64,000 bases of DNA from Candidatus Sedimenticola endophacoides (GCA_003062205.1 PQCP01000096.1:1-64000), one strand, 5' to 3'; numbered from the stretch's first letter, positions 1-8,971 are shown. Made by a program: numbers and translations. The notes: generated by a model from the sequence alone, not told the origin.

Positions 1-55
1 CCAGCTTTTCCAGCTGCTGGTGGCGTTCATCAAGGTCGAAGAATCCGGGCTGCAT
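1..55 (-). CDS. Probable IS transposase, N-terminal fragment (partial)
   Basis: The minus-strand ATG at 53-55 starts MQPGFFDLDERHQQLEKL and continues beyond the window. This opening (an FFDLD-type start followed by a short helix) resembles the N-termini of IS5-family transposases that begin close to the left inverted repeat. Only 18 codons are visible, with no DDE motif, so identification rests on this short stretch and on the IS-like terminus at 111-126. It could instead be an unrelated short protein. Confidence 0.35.
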   Translation of the reverse strand, partial: MQPGFFDLDERHQQLEKL

Positions 56-126
56 CAGGGTGCGCTCTTATTCGTGTTGGGTATGCCTATGATCTCACGA
101 TCACGGCTGAATTTTTAGAGGTTCCC
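1..126 (-). mobile_element. Terminal part of an IS5-like insertion sequence, cut by the window edge
   Basis: Reading the minus strand, the dynamin-like coding sequence is abruptly replaced at about position 126 by GGGAACCTCTAAAAAT, which looks like the terminal repeat of an IS5-group element. About 70 bases further on, an ATG opens a reading frame that runs off the left edge. The host protein gains about 12 foreign residues before a stop at 87-89, as expected when an IS lands in a gene. The other IS end and any target duplication lie outside the window, so the family call is an inference from the terminus and the first residues of the transposase. Confidence 0.45.
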
Positions 127-1523
127 TTGATCTTCAGCCCGTGGGTGGTCCAGTTGCCCTCCATACTGTTGCGGGTGTTGTCGATGGCCTTTTCCAGGCG
201 TCTGAGATTGATGGTGGCGCGCAGTTTTGCCGACTGCTGTTTGAAGATCTTGCGGCTGGTCTGGAAGTCGTTGACGTTTTTCAGATAGCCGGCCTGCTCC
301 TCGCGGGTCTTGGCCAGCATGTGCTCGATCACATCCTGGCTCCTGCCGGAGAGCTTGCGCAGATCCTGTAGCTGTTTGTCAACGCTCTTGTATTTGGTGC
401 CGACGATGCTCAGCGTGCTTTCGAGCATCTGGTTGATGTCGGAGGTGACGCGGTCCTGGACGATCTCCCGGCGGGCATTGAGGATGTCCTCCGACAGATA
501 GCGCTCCAGTACCCCAATGGCGCTGCGCTCAAGCAGCGCCTGGTCGCCGTTGACCTTGCCCAGTAGCGCCTTCTGGGCGGAGACCGGAAAGATCGCCTTG
601 CGGTCGATACCGAGGATGCGCGAGGTGTCGCGGCACTGGGTCATAATTGCCTGGTCGATGCGCTCCTGGGTGGAGAGTTCGTCCCACAGGGTGTCGACCT
701 TGTTGAGCACCACCATCAGCCCGCGTTGGCGGCTGCTGCGGAAACCCTTGATGTGGTTCTGCCACATCTCCAGATCGGTGCGGGTGACGCCCGTGTCGGC
801 GGCGAGTACGAACACCACCGCCTGGGCCGACGGCAACATTTTCAGGGTCAGTTCGGGTTCGCTGCCCAGGGCGTTGAGGCCCGGGGTGTCGAGGATGCTG
901 AGCCCGCGTTTTAGCAGCGGGTGTGGAAAATTGATCAGGGCGTGGCGCCACTTGGGGATCTCCACGAACTGAGGCGGTTTTTCGCGGGTGGTGGGTTGTC
1001 GGGGATCGTAAAGTCCCAGGCGCACGGCCTCTCCCAGGCTCACCTTGCGGGTCTTGATCACTTCACGCAGGCAGTCCTCCACCTGTTCCGCCGACTCGAC
1101 GTCCAGCGGGTAGTTGACCCAGTGCGCAGGGTCGTTCTTGAGATCGCCAAGGCTCTCTTCGAGCAGTCGGCTCTCTATCGGCAGCAGGCGCAGGTAGGGG
1201 CGCTCCGCATGGGGGTCGTGAAACAGCTCGGTGGGGCACATGGTGGTGCGCCCTGGCGTAGAAGGGAGCAGTCGGCGGCCATAGTCGGAGAAGAAGATGG
1301 CGTTGATCAGCTCCGTCTTGCCCCGCGAGAACTCGGCGGTGAAGGCGACCCGCAGGCGATCTCCGTCCAGGGAGTGGAGGCAGCTGTTGATGCGCTGCTC
1401 ACTCTGTTCCGTGGACAGCTTGTATTTATGCAGCCAGGCGCGGTATTGCCCCACCGTGGTGGCCAGGGTCTGCTTCCACTGCGTGTAGGCTTGCAGGCGC
1501 TTTTCCAGTTGCAGGTTTTCCAT
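87..1523 (-). pseudogene. Dynamin-like GTPase, truncated at its 3' end
   Basis: This is a large GTPase of the bacterial dynamin-like family, expected to act at membranes. The G motifs are visible: a P-loop variant (AEFSRGKTE, with Ala replacing the usual first Gly), RTTMCPTE as switch I, LDTPG as G3 and LNKVD as G4. The C-terminal half begins a helical stalk and then stops: after GLKIK the residues GTSKNSAVIVRS come from the IS at 1-126. Members of this family are usually clearly longer than the 478 residues here, so the stalk is probably incomplete. The start is also disturbed: the 297-bp element ends two bases upstream of the ATG. Removing that element joins a further in-frame segment starting at an ATG at 1862 (MGRQREQHARANN), so the ATG at 1523 may be internal or secondary. 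Loss of function is likely but not proven. Confidence 0.7.
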
Positions 1524-1525
1524 CG

Positions 1526-1822
1526 CTAACCGCCATGGAGAGCGAAGCGAAGGCGGTTAGTCCCCGATAGGCGTAGGCGCGGTTGTATGGCCGCAGTTAC
1601 GACCGATAGGGAGTGACGTAGGGCATACAAATAGCGCATCCGACACGCCGTAGAGTCATTGTGGTCATCATGACGGAGTTGCGCACGAGCAGCTTTGCTG
1701 CAATGTGCGGGACGGAGTCGTGATGAGCGCAGGACGGTCGGGGCAGTAACGGCTGTCGCGTTGGCGAGTCGATTTTGGGGACTGGGATGTCCCAAAATCT
1801 TTCACGAGGTAGCGACACTCTT
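1526..1822 (+). mobile_element. 297-bp structured repeat element, copy 1
   Basis: By eye this copy is identical to those at 23587 and 55115. It opens with a perfect 9-bp stem CTAACCGCC/GGCGGTTAG around a 17-base loop. A central arm follows (CATCATGAC pairing with GTCGTGATG, enclosing a GCAGC-TTT-GCTGC hairpin), and near the right end a GATTTTGGG/CCCAAAATC hairpin. There are no terminal inverted repeats and no target duplication beyond a G on each side. No protein gene is recognisable inside. Relative to the dynamin-like gene this copy is antisense and ends two bases before its start codon, so it has displaced the original upstream region. Nature unknown; a stand-alone HEARO/omega-RNA type element is the leading guess. 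Confidence 0.85.
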
Positions 1823-2134
1823 GGTTGTTTGCCCTTGCGTGCTGCTCGCGTTGACGGCCCATTGTCCCGGTGCGGGGATGGGTATCCCCTGAATTTCAGT
1901 GGCTCGGCTGCACAAGGTTCAAGCGGGTGTCTCGCCGGGGAAAACCTCTCCGCCAGCCGTGGCGGAAGCCGGTATTTTCCGGCTTTATCGGGAAATCCAT
2001 ACCTATAGCGCCTTGTGTCTGCCCTGGTTTTATGCATTCAGGCATTGCTTAATTTAGGCTGTTTTTCCCTTTTTGTCATCCGCTTATGGAGTGAAGTTGC
2101 AGAAAATTTTCAGGATTTTGTGATGAGCTCGGCG
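1823..2134. other. Intergenic region with two adjacent hairpins
   Basis: No convincing gene. Two hairpins lie side by side: CCGCCA/TGGCGG at 1950-1965 and AAGCCGG/CCGGCTT at 1966-1985. They could end the yggT transcript or be leftovers of older insertions. The minus-strand segment at 1824-1862 may encode the displaced N-terminus of the dynamin-like gene, in frame if the 297-bp element is removed. Confidence 0.4.
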
Positions 2135-2692
2135 CTACCCGCCGGTCAGGGTGGCTACCAGCGCCTCCAGCGGCGGGATCAGCAGCATCTCCAGCAGCAC
2201 CAGGCCCACCATCGCCGCCATCGGCGAGAGGTCCAGGCCGCCAATCGGCGCCAGCAGAGGCTCGGTCAGGCTGTGGATGACGCTGGCCGCCGGGTTGTAG
2301 CCGCCGCCCACCCAGCTAAGGATCACCTGGATCAGGATCGAGAAGAGGAAGATGTGGATCGCCAGCTGTGTCAGCAGGGGGAGTGCCCCCAGCAGGGCCG
2401 CCAGAGGTTGCATGCCACGTCCGAGGATCAGCATGGTCAGCAGCAGTTCGATGGCGCTCACCAGCCAGGCCAGCAGCAGGGAGGAGGTGTCGATGCGACC
2501 CGCCGCCGGGATCACGCGGCGCATCGGCCGCAGCAGCGGGGTGGTGAGGCGCACAACAAACTGGGAGACCGGGTTATGGAAGTCGGCCCGCACCAGCTGC
2601 AGCAGAAAGCGCAGCATGACGATCAGGGCGTAGGCCCCGCACAGGACCTGGACCAGGAACACCAGGGGGTTGGTGAGGTAGCCGCCACCCAT
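2135..2692 (-). CDS. YggT family integral membrane protein
   Basis: A 185-residue hydrophobic protein with the two repeated YGGT modules: an N-terminal one (YALIVMLRFLLQ with FHNPVSQFVVRLTTPLLRPMRR) and a second one near the C-terminus (SVIHSLTEPLLAPI). The NP...TTP-LRPxRR pattern after the first membrane segment is typical. The molecular role is poorly defined; family members have been linked to osmotic tolerance and to cell-division or membrane-protein functions. The stop codon of proC is followed directly by this ATG with no spacer, so the two genes are cotranscribed and probably translationally coupled, in the yggS-proC-yggT order common in gammaproteobacteria. Confidence 0.9.
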   Translation of the reverse strand: MGGGYLTNPLVFLVQVLCGAYALIVMLRFLLQLVRADFHNPVSQFVVRLTTPLLRPMRRVIPAAGRIDTSSLLLAWLVSAIELLLTMLILGRGMQPLAALLGALPLLTQLAIHIFLFSILIQVILSWVGGGYNPAASVIHSLTEPLLAPIGGLDLSPMAAMVGLVLLEMLLIPPLEALVATLTGG

Positions 2693-3550
2693 CTACTTGG
2701 CCCCCAGCATGTCCGACAATTCGATGGAGCGGTCGCGGGCTCCGGTGAGGGCGCTGCTGAACAGGTCGCGCAGCCCGCCCTGCTCCAGTATCCCCAGGGC
2801 GCGCTCGGTGGTGCCGCCGGGGGAGGTCACCTTCTGGCGCAGCCGGGCCGGGCCGTCGCTGCTCTCGATGGCCATGCGCGCCGCCCCCAGGGCAGTCTGC
2901 AGGGTCAGCAGGCGCGCGGTCTCGGCCGGGATGCCCAGTTCCACCCCGGCCTGTTCCATCGCCTCCATCATCAGAAAAAAGTAGGCGGGGCCGCTGCCGG
3001 AGAGGGCGGTGACTGCGTCCATCAGTCCCTCGTCGCCGACCCAGCGGGTGAGTCCGACGGCGCGCAGGATCGACTCCGCCTGGCTGCGCTGCTCGGCACT
3101 TACCCGGGGGGTGGCGAACAGCACCGTGGCGCCGGCCTGGATCATGGCAGGGGTGTTGGGCATGGCGCGCACCAGGGCGATGCGCCCGCCGAGCCAGGCG
3201 TCAATGTCGCCGCCGCGCACGCCGGCGGCGATGGAGATGGTCAGGGGGCGGCGCTCCTGTACCGCCGGGGCCAGTTCGTGGGCGACCGCCTGCAGCACCT
3301 GGGGCTTGACCGCGAGGATCAGGATATCGGCGCGGGAGACCGCGGTGGCGTTGTCCGCCGCCTGGATACCGTATCGGGCGGCCAGGGCCGCGAGCTTGTC
3401 GCTGTCCGGGTCGCTCACCAGGATGTGCTTCGGATTGTGGCCGTCGGCCACCAGGCCGCTGATCAGGCTGGCGGCCATGTTGCCGCCGCCGATGAAGCTG
3501 ACAGTGTTATGCGAGAGGTCCGGCAGCTGTTCGGTTTTTTGTCTGTTCAA
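2693..3550 (-). CDS. proC: Pyrroline-5-carboxylate reductase
   Basis: Catalyses the last step of proline synthesis, NAD(P)H-dependent reduction of 1-pyrroline-5-carboxylate. The protein (285 aa) opens its Rossmann fold with VSFIGGGNMAASLISGL around residue 17 and has the conserved C-terminal dimer region with TALSGSGPAYFF and VTSPGGTTERAL. The start used is TTG at 3550, with AAGG about nine bases upstream; the first ~15 residues are an extension relative to many homologues, so a slightly later start is possible. It lies 19 bases downstream of yggS and abuts yggT, forming a three-gene minus-strand operon divergent from pilT. Confidence 0.95.
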   Translation of the reverse strand: MNRQKTEQLPDLSHNTVSFIGGGNMAASLISGLVADGHNPKHILVSDPDSDKLAALAARYGIQAADNATAVSRADILILAVKPQVLQAVAHELAPAVQERRPLTISIAAGVRGGDIDAWLGGRIALVRAMPNTPAMIQAGATVLFATPRVSAEQRSQAESILRAVGLTRWVGDEGLMDAVTALSGSGPAYFFLMMEAMEQAGVELGIPAETARLLTLQTALGAARMAIESSDGPARLRQKVTSPGGTTERALGILEQGGLRDLFSSALTGARDRSIELSDMLGAK

Positions 3551-3569
3551 CGCGATCTACCTTCTGTCT

Positions 3570-4283
3570 TCAGGGTTGAGTGGTGTCGTTGGCGGGCCGC
3601 GCCTGGCGCGGTCCGAAGATGGCTGTACCCACGCGGACCAGGGTGGAGCCCTCGGCGATCGCCGACTCCAGGTCCTCCGACATCCCCATGGAGAGGGTTG
3701 TCAGCGGAAGGGTTGTGCTGGCCAGGCGGTCGCGCAGCTCGCGCAGCGCACGGAACGCCCGTCGCTGTATCCGCGGATCGTCGCTCGGCGCGGGCAGGGT
3801 CATCAGCCCCCGTAGGCGCAGGCGTGGCAGCTCCGGCATCAGGGCGATGAGGGCTGCCGCCTGGTCCGGGTCGAGGCCGCCCTTGCTCTCCTCCTGATCG
3901 ATGCGGACCTGCAGACAGATGTTGAGTGGAGGCAGACCCCCGGGTCGCTGGTCGTTGAGGCGCCTGGCGTGTTTCTCCCGGTCGATGCTGTGCACCCAGT
4001 CGAAATGCTCCGCGATGGGGCGGGTCTTGTTGCCCTGTATCCTGCCGATGAAGTGCCACTCCGCGCCGCTGCCGTGCAGCTGCCCGATCTTGGTCAGCGC
4101 CTCCTGCAGATAGTTCTCGCCGAAGCGCCGCTGCCCGGCCTCCAGGGCCTGGCGGATATCCCCCGCGGGACGGGTCTTGCTCACCGCCAGCAGTCCGATC
4201 GCGGCCGGGTCGCGGTTAAACTGTGCGGCGGCGGCACGGATACGCTCTCTGACCTGGTCGAGGCGCTGGGTGATATCGCTCAT
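3570..4283 (-). CDS. yggS: YggS, pyridoxal phosphate homeostasis protein
   Basis: A 237-residue PLP-binding TIM-barrel protein (PLPBP family) that buffers intracellular pyridoxal phosphate and has no known catalytic activity. The PLP lysine lies in LLAVSKTRP near residue 35, followed by the typical RRFGENYLQEA and WHFIGRIQGNK motifs and the C-terminal MSMGMSEDLESAIAEGST phosphate-binding segment. The start is the ATG at 4281-4283, preceded by CGGAG four bases upstream; the open frame extends further upstream but without family similarity. First gene of the yggS-proC-yggT operon, divergent from pilT. Confidence 0.93.
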   Translation of the reverse strand: MSDITQRLDQVRERIRAAAAQFNRDPAAIGLLAVSKTRPAGDIRQALEAGQRRFGENYLQEALTKIGQLHGSGAEWHFIGRIQGNKTRPIAEHFDWVHSIDREKHARRLNDQRPGGLPPLNICLQVRIDQEESKGGLDPDQAAALIALMPELPRLRLRGLMTLPAPSDDPRIQRRAFRALRELRDRLASTTLPLTTLSMGMSEDLESAIAEGSTLVRVGTAIFGPRQARPANDTTQP

Positions 4284-4443
4284 GACGCTCCGGAATCCTG
4301 TTGTTCTATACTTGCCACGGGTCGAGGTTTTGTCGACTGGAGACAGATAATAAATCAAAATCATGTTAGTTTCTTGATCTGCGCGGGGCGGACGGGTCCC
4401 GCAGTGTGTCGATGAGTCAGAGAACCTTGAGGGGACAGCCTGA

Positions 4444-5484
4444 ATGGACATTGCAGAACTGCTTGCCTTTAGCGTAAAGCACAACGCCTCCGATCTGCAT
4501 CTCTCGGCCGGTTTGCCGCCGATGATCCGGGTCGATGGCGACATGCGCCGGGTTAATGTGCCGGCGCTGGAGCACAAGGTGGTCCATGGGCTGGTCTACG
4601 ACATCATGAACGACAAGCAGCGCAAGGACTACGAGGAGTTCCTGGAGACCGACTTCTCGTTCGAGATTCCGGGTCTGGCACGCTTTCGCGTCAACGCCTT
4701 CAACCACGACCGGGGGGCCGGCGCGGTGTTCCGCACCATCCCCTCCAAGGTGTTGACCTTGGAGGAGCTGGGCTGTCCCGAGACGTTCAAACGCATCATC
4801 GATGTGCCCCGGGGACTGGTGCTGGTGACCGGTCCCACCGGCTCGGGCAAGTCCACCACCCTGGCGGCGATGATGGACTACAAGAACGACTCGGTCTATG
4901 AGCATATCCTGACCATTGAGGACCCGATCGAGTTTGTCCACACCAGTAAGAAATGCCTGGTAAATCAGCGCGAGGTGCACCGGGATACCCTGGGATTCGC
5001 CGAGGCGCTGCGTTCGGCCCTGCGCGAGGACCCCGATATCATCCTGGTGGGCGAGTTGCGCGACCTGGAGACCATCCGTCTCGCCCTGACGGCGGCGGAG
5101 ACCGGTCATCTGGTCTTCGGCACCCTGCATACCAGTTCGGCGGCGAAGACCATCGACCGCATCATCGACGTTTTTCCCGCCGGTGAGAAGGGGATGGTGC
5201 GCTCCATGCTTTCAGAGTCCCTGCGGGCGGTGATATCCCAGACCCTGATGAAGAAGGTCGGCGGTGGCCGTACCGCTGCCTGGGAGGTGATGGTGGGCAC
5301 CCCGGCGATCAGGAATCTGATTCGTGAAGACAAGGTGGCGCAGATGTATTCGTCCATCCAGACCGGTCAGGCCCACGGCATGCAGACCCTGGACCAGCAC
5401 CTGCAGGAGCTGGTGCAACGGGGCTGGATCAACCGCAGCGATGCCCAGAGCAAGGCGGTGAACAAAGAGATGTTTGCCGGATAA
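4444..5484 (+). CDS. pilT: Type IV pilus retraction ATPase PilT
   Basis: A hexameric cytoplasmic ATPase that powers pilus disassembly and twitching motility. The protein is 346 aa, the usual length. Walker A GPTGSGKSTT lies at residues 130-139, Walker B ILVGELRDLET near residue 200, the His box around TGHLVFGTLHT, and the PilT-specific C-terminal AIRNLIRE motif is present. A GAGGGG ribosome-binding site sits upstream of the ATG. It is followed 12 bases later by its paralogue pilU, a standard pair. The 160-base gap shared with divergent yggS should hold both promoters; no clean -35/-10 pair is visible by eye. Confidence 0.97.
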   Translation: MDIAELLAFSVKHNASDLHLSAGLPPMIRVDGDMRRVNVPALEHKVVHGLVYDIMNDKQRKDYEEFLETDFSFEIPGLARFRVNAFNHDRGAGAVFRTIPSKVLTLEELGCPETFKRIIDVPRGLVLVTGPTGSGKSTTLAAMMDYKNDSVYEHILTIEDPIEFVHTSKKCLVNQREVHRDTLGFAEALRSALREDPDIILVGELRDLETIRLALTAAETGHLVFGTLHTSSAAKTIDRIIDVFPAGEKGMVRSMLSESLRAVISQTLMKKVGGGRTAAWEVMVGTPAIRNLIREDKVAQMYSSIQTGQAHGMQTLDQHLQELVQRGWINRSDAQSKAVNKEMFAG

Positions 5485-5496
5485 GGAAACAGAATC

Positions 5497-6621
5497 ATGG
5501 ATTTCAACGCACTACTCAATCTGATGATACAGAAGAAGGGCTCGGACATGTTCATTACCGCCGATATGCCCCCCTGTATCAAGATCAACGGGCGCATCAT
5601 GCCGGTCTCCAAGCAGCCGATTACCGAGGAGCAGTCGAAGGAGCTGGTAGTGGGGCTGATGTCCCCGGCCCAGCGCGAGGAGTTCACCCACACCAATGAG
5701 TGTAATTTCGCCATCAACTCCAGCAACGGGGGACGCTTCCGGGTCAGCGCTTTCGTTCAGCGCGACGCCGTGGGCATGGTGATGCGCCGCATCGAGACCA
5801 AGATCCCGACCGTCGACGAGCTGGAGGTGCCGGCGATCATCAAGGAGCTGGCGATGGCCAAGCGCGGGCTGGTGATCTTTGCCGGCGCCACCGGCACCGG
5901 CAAGTCCACCACCCTGGCGGCGATGGTGGGCCATCGCAACCGCAACAGCAGCGGGCACATCATCTGTGTGGAGGATCCGATCGAATTCGTGCACCACCAT
6001 GCCGGCTGCATCGTCACCCAGCGCGAAGTGGGCATCGACACAGAGTCGTACGAGGTGGCATTGAAGAACACCCTGCGCCAGGCCCCCGATGTGATCCTGA
6101 TCGGCGAGATCCGCACCCGTGAGACTATGGATCACGCGGTGGCCTTCGCCGAAACCGGCCATCTCTGTCTCTCCACCCTGCACGCCAACAACGCCAACCA
6201 GGCACTGGACCGCATTATCAACTTATTCCTGGAGGAACGGCGCGACCAGGTGTTTATGGATCTCTCTCTGAATCTGCGCGCGATCATCGCCCAGCAGCTG
6301 GTGCGTACCCCCGACGGGCGCAGCCGCAAGCCGGTGGTGGAGGTGCTGATCAATACTCCGCTGGCGGCGGATCTGATCCGCAAGGGCGAGGTACATAAGC
6401 TCAAGGAGCTGATGAAACGTTCCGGCGAGCAGGGGATGATCACCTTCGATCAGGCCCTCTACAACATGTACAAGGCGGGAGAGATCACATTCGATGACGC
6501 GCTGCTGCACGCCGACTCCGCCAACGAGGTGCGGCTGATGATCAAGCTCGGCAGCGGCGATGTGGACAACTACACCGCCGAGATGGACACCGTCGCGCTG
6601 GTCGAGGAAGGGGATTACTGA
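5497..6621 (+). CDS. pilU: PilT-like accessory retraction ATPase PilU
   Basis: A paralogue of PilT that assists pilus retraction and in studied species depends on PilT. It has 374 residues, with Walker A GATGTGKSTT at 130-139, a Walker B ILIGEIRTRETMDHA and the TGHLCLSTLHANNA His-box region. The long acidic C-terminal tail after the ATPase core (ending VDNYTAEMDTVALVEEGDY) is typical of PilU rather than PilT. Cotranscribed with pilT, and its stop converges on the PyrK-like gene only 18 bases away. Confidence 0.95.
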   Translation: MDFNALLNLMIQKKGSDMFITADMPPCIKINGRIMPVSKQPITEEQSKELVVGLMSPAQREEFTHTNECNFAINSSNGGRFRVSAFVQRDAVGMVMRRIETKIPTVDELEVPAIIKELAMAKRGLVIFAGATGTGKSTTLAAMVGHRNRNSSGHIICVEDPIEFVHHHAGCIVTQREVGIDTESYEVALKNTLRQAPDVILIGEIRTRETMDHAVAFAETGHLCLSTLHANNANQALDRIINLFLEERRDQVFMDLSLNLRAIIAQQLVRTPDGRSRKPVVEVLINTPLAADLIRKGEVHKLKELMKRSGEQGMITFDQALYNMYKAGEITFDDALLHADSANEVRLMIKLGSGDVDNYTAEMDTVALVEEGDY

Positions 6622-6639
6622 GGGGGCGGCGGTGGAGGT

Positions 6640-7527
6640 TCAGGCTGCCGGAAACACCTGCCGGGCGTCAAACACCGGCCCATCGACGCAGACCCGCTTC
6701 ATGACCGGTCCGTTGTCGGTCTGCACCTCCACCACGCAGCCGGCGCAGCCGCCCACCCCGCAGGCCATAAACTCCTCCAGCGACACCTGACAGGGGATGT
6801 CGAAGGCGTCGGCCAGCCGTGCCACCGCTTCCAGCATGGGGTGGGGGCCGCAGGCGAGGATCTCCACCTCCCCGCGCGCCTGCGGATCGAGGCTCTCCAG
6901 CCACTGTCGGGCCAGGTCGGTTACATAGCCCTGATGGCAGCCGGGGCGTGCGACTTGGCTGGTCAGGCGGCTGGGGATGCCCCAGTCGTCGAGCAGAGGC
7001 ATGGCGGCTATCACCTCGTCGTCGAGTCCGGGGACCAGGGCACGGGAGGGTCGCGGCTTGAATGGGAAGGGGGCCTCGGAGCCGAGGATGGCGAACGGGC
7101 GGTAGCGCGTGTCACCCTGCAGCGACTCGGCGACGAAGATCATTGGCGGCATGCCGATGCCGCCGCCGATCAGCAACGGGCGGGGCCGTTGCGGATGTAC
7201 GGTGAACGGTTGGCCGATGGGGCCCATGACACTCAACCGCTCCCCGGTCTGGTGCCGGGCCAGCAGACGGGTCCCCTCGCCGACCACTTTGTAGAGGAGT
7301 TCAACCCACCCTTCGCGGGCGCTGACGCGCATGATGGAAATGGGTCTGCGCAGGGGGCGTGAGCGGTCGCAGGTGATGTGGACGAAGCTGCCGGGGCGGG
7401 CACTGGCGGCGATCTGTGGGGCCCCGACCCGGAGCAGATACTGATCTCCCTCGAATGCCTGGTGGGCGAGGATAAGCGCTTCCTCCACGGCGATGCTGTC
7501 ACGGTGGCTGTTGTCGTTGCTGTTCAT
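6640..7527 (-). CDS. Dihydroorotate dehydrogenase electron-transfer (PyrK-like) FAD/[2Fe-2S] protein
   Basis: A 295-residue member of the ferredoxin reductase superfamily closest in layout to PyrK. An N-terminal FAD-binding barrel contains RPLRRPISIMRV, a central NAD-binding segment contains LLIGGGIGMPPMIFVAE and EILACGPHPML, and a C-terminal [2Fe-2S] site is formed by CGVGGCAGC plus a later Cys in KRVCVDGP. PyrK passes electrons between NAD and the catalytic subunit PyrD, which is not in this window, so it may serve another partner. The start chosen is the ATG at 7525-7527 (MNSNDN); a longer frame exists but reads as non-coding. In Pseudomonas the genes following ruvX are pyrR-pyrB-pyrC; here this gene occupies that place. 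Confidence 0.82.
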   Translation of the reverse strand: MNSNDNSHRDSIAVEEALILAHQAFEGDQYLLRVGAPQIAASARPGSFVHITCDRSRPLRRPISIMRVSAREGWVELLYKVVGEGTRLLARHQTGERLSVMGPIGQPFTVHPQRPRPLLIGGGIGMPPMIFVAESLQGDTRYRPFAILGSEAPFPFKPRPSRALVPGLDDEVIAAMPLLDDWGIPSRLTSQVARPGCHQGYVTDLARQWLESLDPQARGEVEILACGPHPMLEAVARLADAFDIPCQVSLEEFMACGVGGCAGCVVEVQTDNGPVMKRVCVDGPVFDARQVFPAA

Positions 7528-7773
7528 AGGTACGGGCTCGAATGGCGCGCCGGATAGCGGCTTTTGTTTAAACCAAATTAGCGATGTTCGCCGCCGGCAT
7601 TTTACGCCGTTGGCAGCGGGGTGGCGTGAGGGCCTCCCCGGTCTCTGCGCCGCTGCTCCATGGGAATTCCGGTTCCTGGGGAGAGGGCTGGAAGCGGCCG
7701 TCAACGGCATCTGCAAGGGTGGATTATACCCTCTCTCGGTGGCGCTTGATATGCGGCGCCGGTGTTCTCCGGG

Positions 7774-8175
7774 TTAGGCATGCTCGCTCAGCCAGGTCTC
7801 CAGGATCAGCTTTGCCGCCAGGGCGTCGAGCTCCTCGATCCGCTTTGGGGGGCGTCCGAGCCGGTGTCTGGCCTCGCGTGAGGTGAGGCGTTCGTCGGCC
7901 AAATGCACCGGCAGATGGAAGCGCCCCTGCAACTGGCGGGAGAAGCGGCGCGCCCGGGGGGCGATCTCCGCCTCGCTGTCGTCCATGTTGTAGGGAAGGC
8001 CGACCACCAGGGCATCGGGGCGCCACTCGGCGATTAGCGCGCCGATGCCCTCCCAGTCCGGCTGCTGGCGCACTGCGCGCAGGGTGGTCAGGGGGGTGGC
8101 GCTGGCGGTGAGGGTCTGGCCGACCGCGACGCCGATCTTGGCCGGTCCGTAGTCGAAGCCCAGCAGGGTGCCCAT
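7774..8175 (-). CDS. ruvX: RuvX/YqgF, Holliday-junction-resolvase-like RNase H fold nuclease
   Basis: A short (133 aa) RNase H fold protein implicated in maturation of the 5' end of 16S rRNA. Motifs are clear: GFDYGPAKIGVAVGQ at the N-terminus carries the first catalytic Asp, DALVVGLPYNMDDSE the middle motif, and HLADERLTSREA the third acidic site. It begins two bases after the yqgE stop, matching the conserved yqgE-ruvX pair, so the two are cotranscribed. Confidence 0.94.
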   Translation of the reverse strand: MGTLLGFDYGPAKIGVAVGQTLTASATPLTTLRAVRQQPDWEGIGALIAEWRPDALVVGLPYNMDDSEAEIAPRARRFSRQLQGRFHLPVHLADERLTSREARHRLGRPPKRIEELDALAAKLILETWLSEHA

Positions 8176-8177
8176 GT

Positions 8178-8744
8178 TCAGGCGTGGCCGGGGCTTGAAG
8201 AGAGCAGGTCCAGATCGACCCCCATCAGCCGGGCCGCCGCCTTCCAGCGTTGATCCGGATCGAGGTCGAAGATGATCCGGTCGTCCGCGGGGCTGCTGAG
8301 CCAGCTGTTTCCGATCAGCTCTTCCTCCAGTTGGCCCCCGCCCCAGCCCGCGTAGCCCAGGGCGATCATGGTCTTTGCCGGTCCCTGGCCGTGGGCGATC
8401 GCCTCCAGGATGTCGATGGAGGTGGTTACGCAGATCCGCTCGGTGACCCGCAGGGTGGAACTCCAGGTCTTCTCCGCGCTGTGCAGCACGAACCCACGGT
8501 CGGTCTGCACCGGGCCGCCGACGTAGATGGTCTGTTCCCCCTGCGGGTGGGTGCTGGAGTCGATATCGAGTTGGCCAAGGATGTCGTTCAGGCGGATGTC
8601 GGTGGGGCGGTTGAGGACGATGCCCATCGCCCCCTGCTCCGTATGCTCGCAGATGTAGGTGACGGTGTGGTGAAAGTTGGCGTCCTCCAGATCCGGCATG
8701 GCGATGAGGAACTGGCTGGTCAGGTTGCTGCTGCTCATCTCCAT
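8178..8744 (-). CDS. yqgE: YqgE/AlgH family protein (UPF0301)
   Basis: A 188-residue protein of the UPF0301 family, formerly called AlgH, with no settled biochemical function. Characteristic segments are LTSQFLIAMPDLEDANFHHTVTY near the start (summarised), GAMGIVLNRPTD, YVGGPVQTDRGFVLH and GYAGWGGGQLEEE. The ATG at 8742-8744 gives the usual length; the frame continues upstream without family similarity. The neighbours ruvX (downstream), TonB-like and gshB genes (upstream) match the Pseudomonas gshB-tonB-yqgE-ruvX arrangement. Confidence 0.93.
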   Translation of the reverse strand: MEMSSSNLTSQFLIAMPDLEDANFHHTVTYICEHTEQGAMGIVLNRPTDIRLNDILGQLDIDSSTHPQGEQTIYVGGPVQTDRGFVLHSAEKTWSSTLRVTERICVTTSIDILEAIAHGQGPAKTMIALGYAGWGGGQLEEELIGNSWLSSPADDRIIFDLDPDQRWKAAARLMGVDLDLLSSSPGHA

Positions 8745-8952
8745 AGTATCGGGGCTGGCCGGGGGAACCGCAAGCTGGCCCGTATCGCCCACCGGGCGAA
8801 GCGGACCCCGCGAATGATGACGGTTGCCCAGTCGGTTATGGCCGTCACTTCGGGTATAGCCAGTCAACACCCTGTATTATCCGGTTTTTGGGACTATCCG
8901 GTGGTTCAACCCGCCCTGTCCGCCGCTGCTCATACGCCTGACCCCGGGAGGC

Positions 8953-8968
8953 GGGGCGGGTCCGCCCC
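8953..8968. terminator. GC-rich hairpin after the TonB-like gene
   Basis: GGGGCGG/CCGCCCC with a two-base loop lies just beyond the stop of the minus-strand TonB-like gene, in the 227-base gap before yqgE. It has no T-tract, so it may be a Rho-dependent end or mRNA stabiliser rather than an intrinsic terminator. Confidence 0.3.
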
Positions 8969-8971
8969 GGG

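Noticed and set aside
1526..1795. An 89-codon open frame on the minus strand of each 297-bp element
   Set aside because: It spans most of the element only because no stop happens to occur. The copies are identical in DNA, so there is no sign of protein-level selection; composition is odd and no domain is recognisable.
2015..3850. A 611-codon plus-strand frame
   Set aside because: Antisense to yggT and proC, Gln/His/Gly-rich composition typical of shadow frames in GC-rich DNA.
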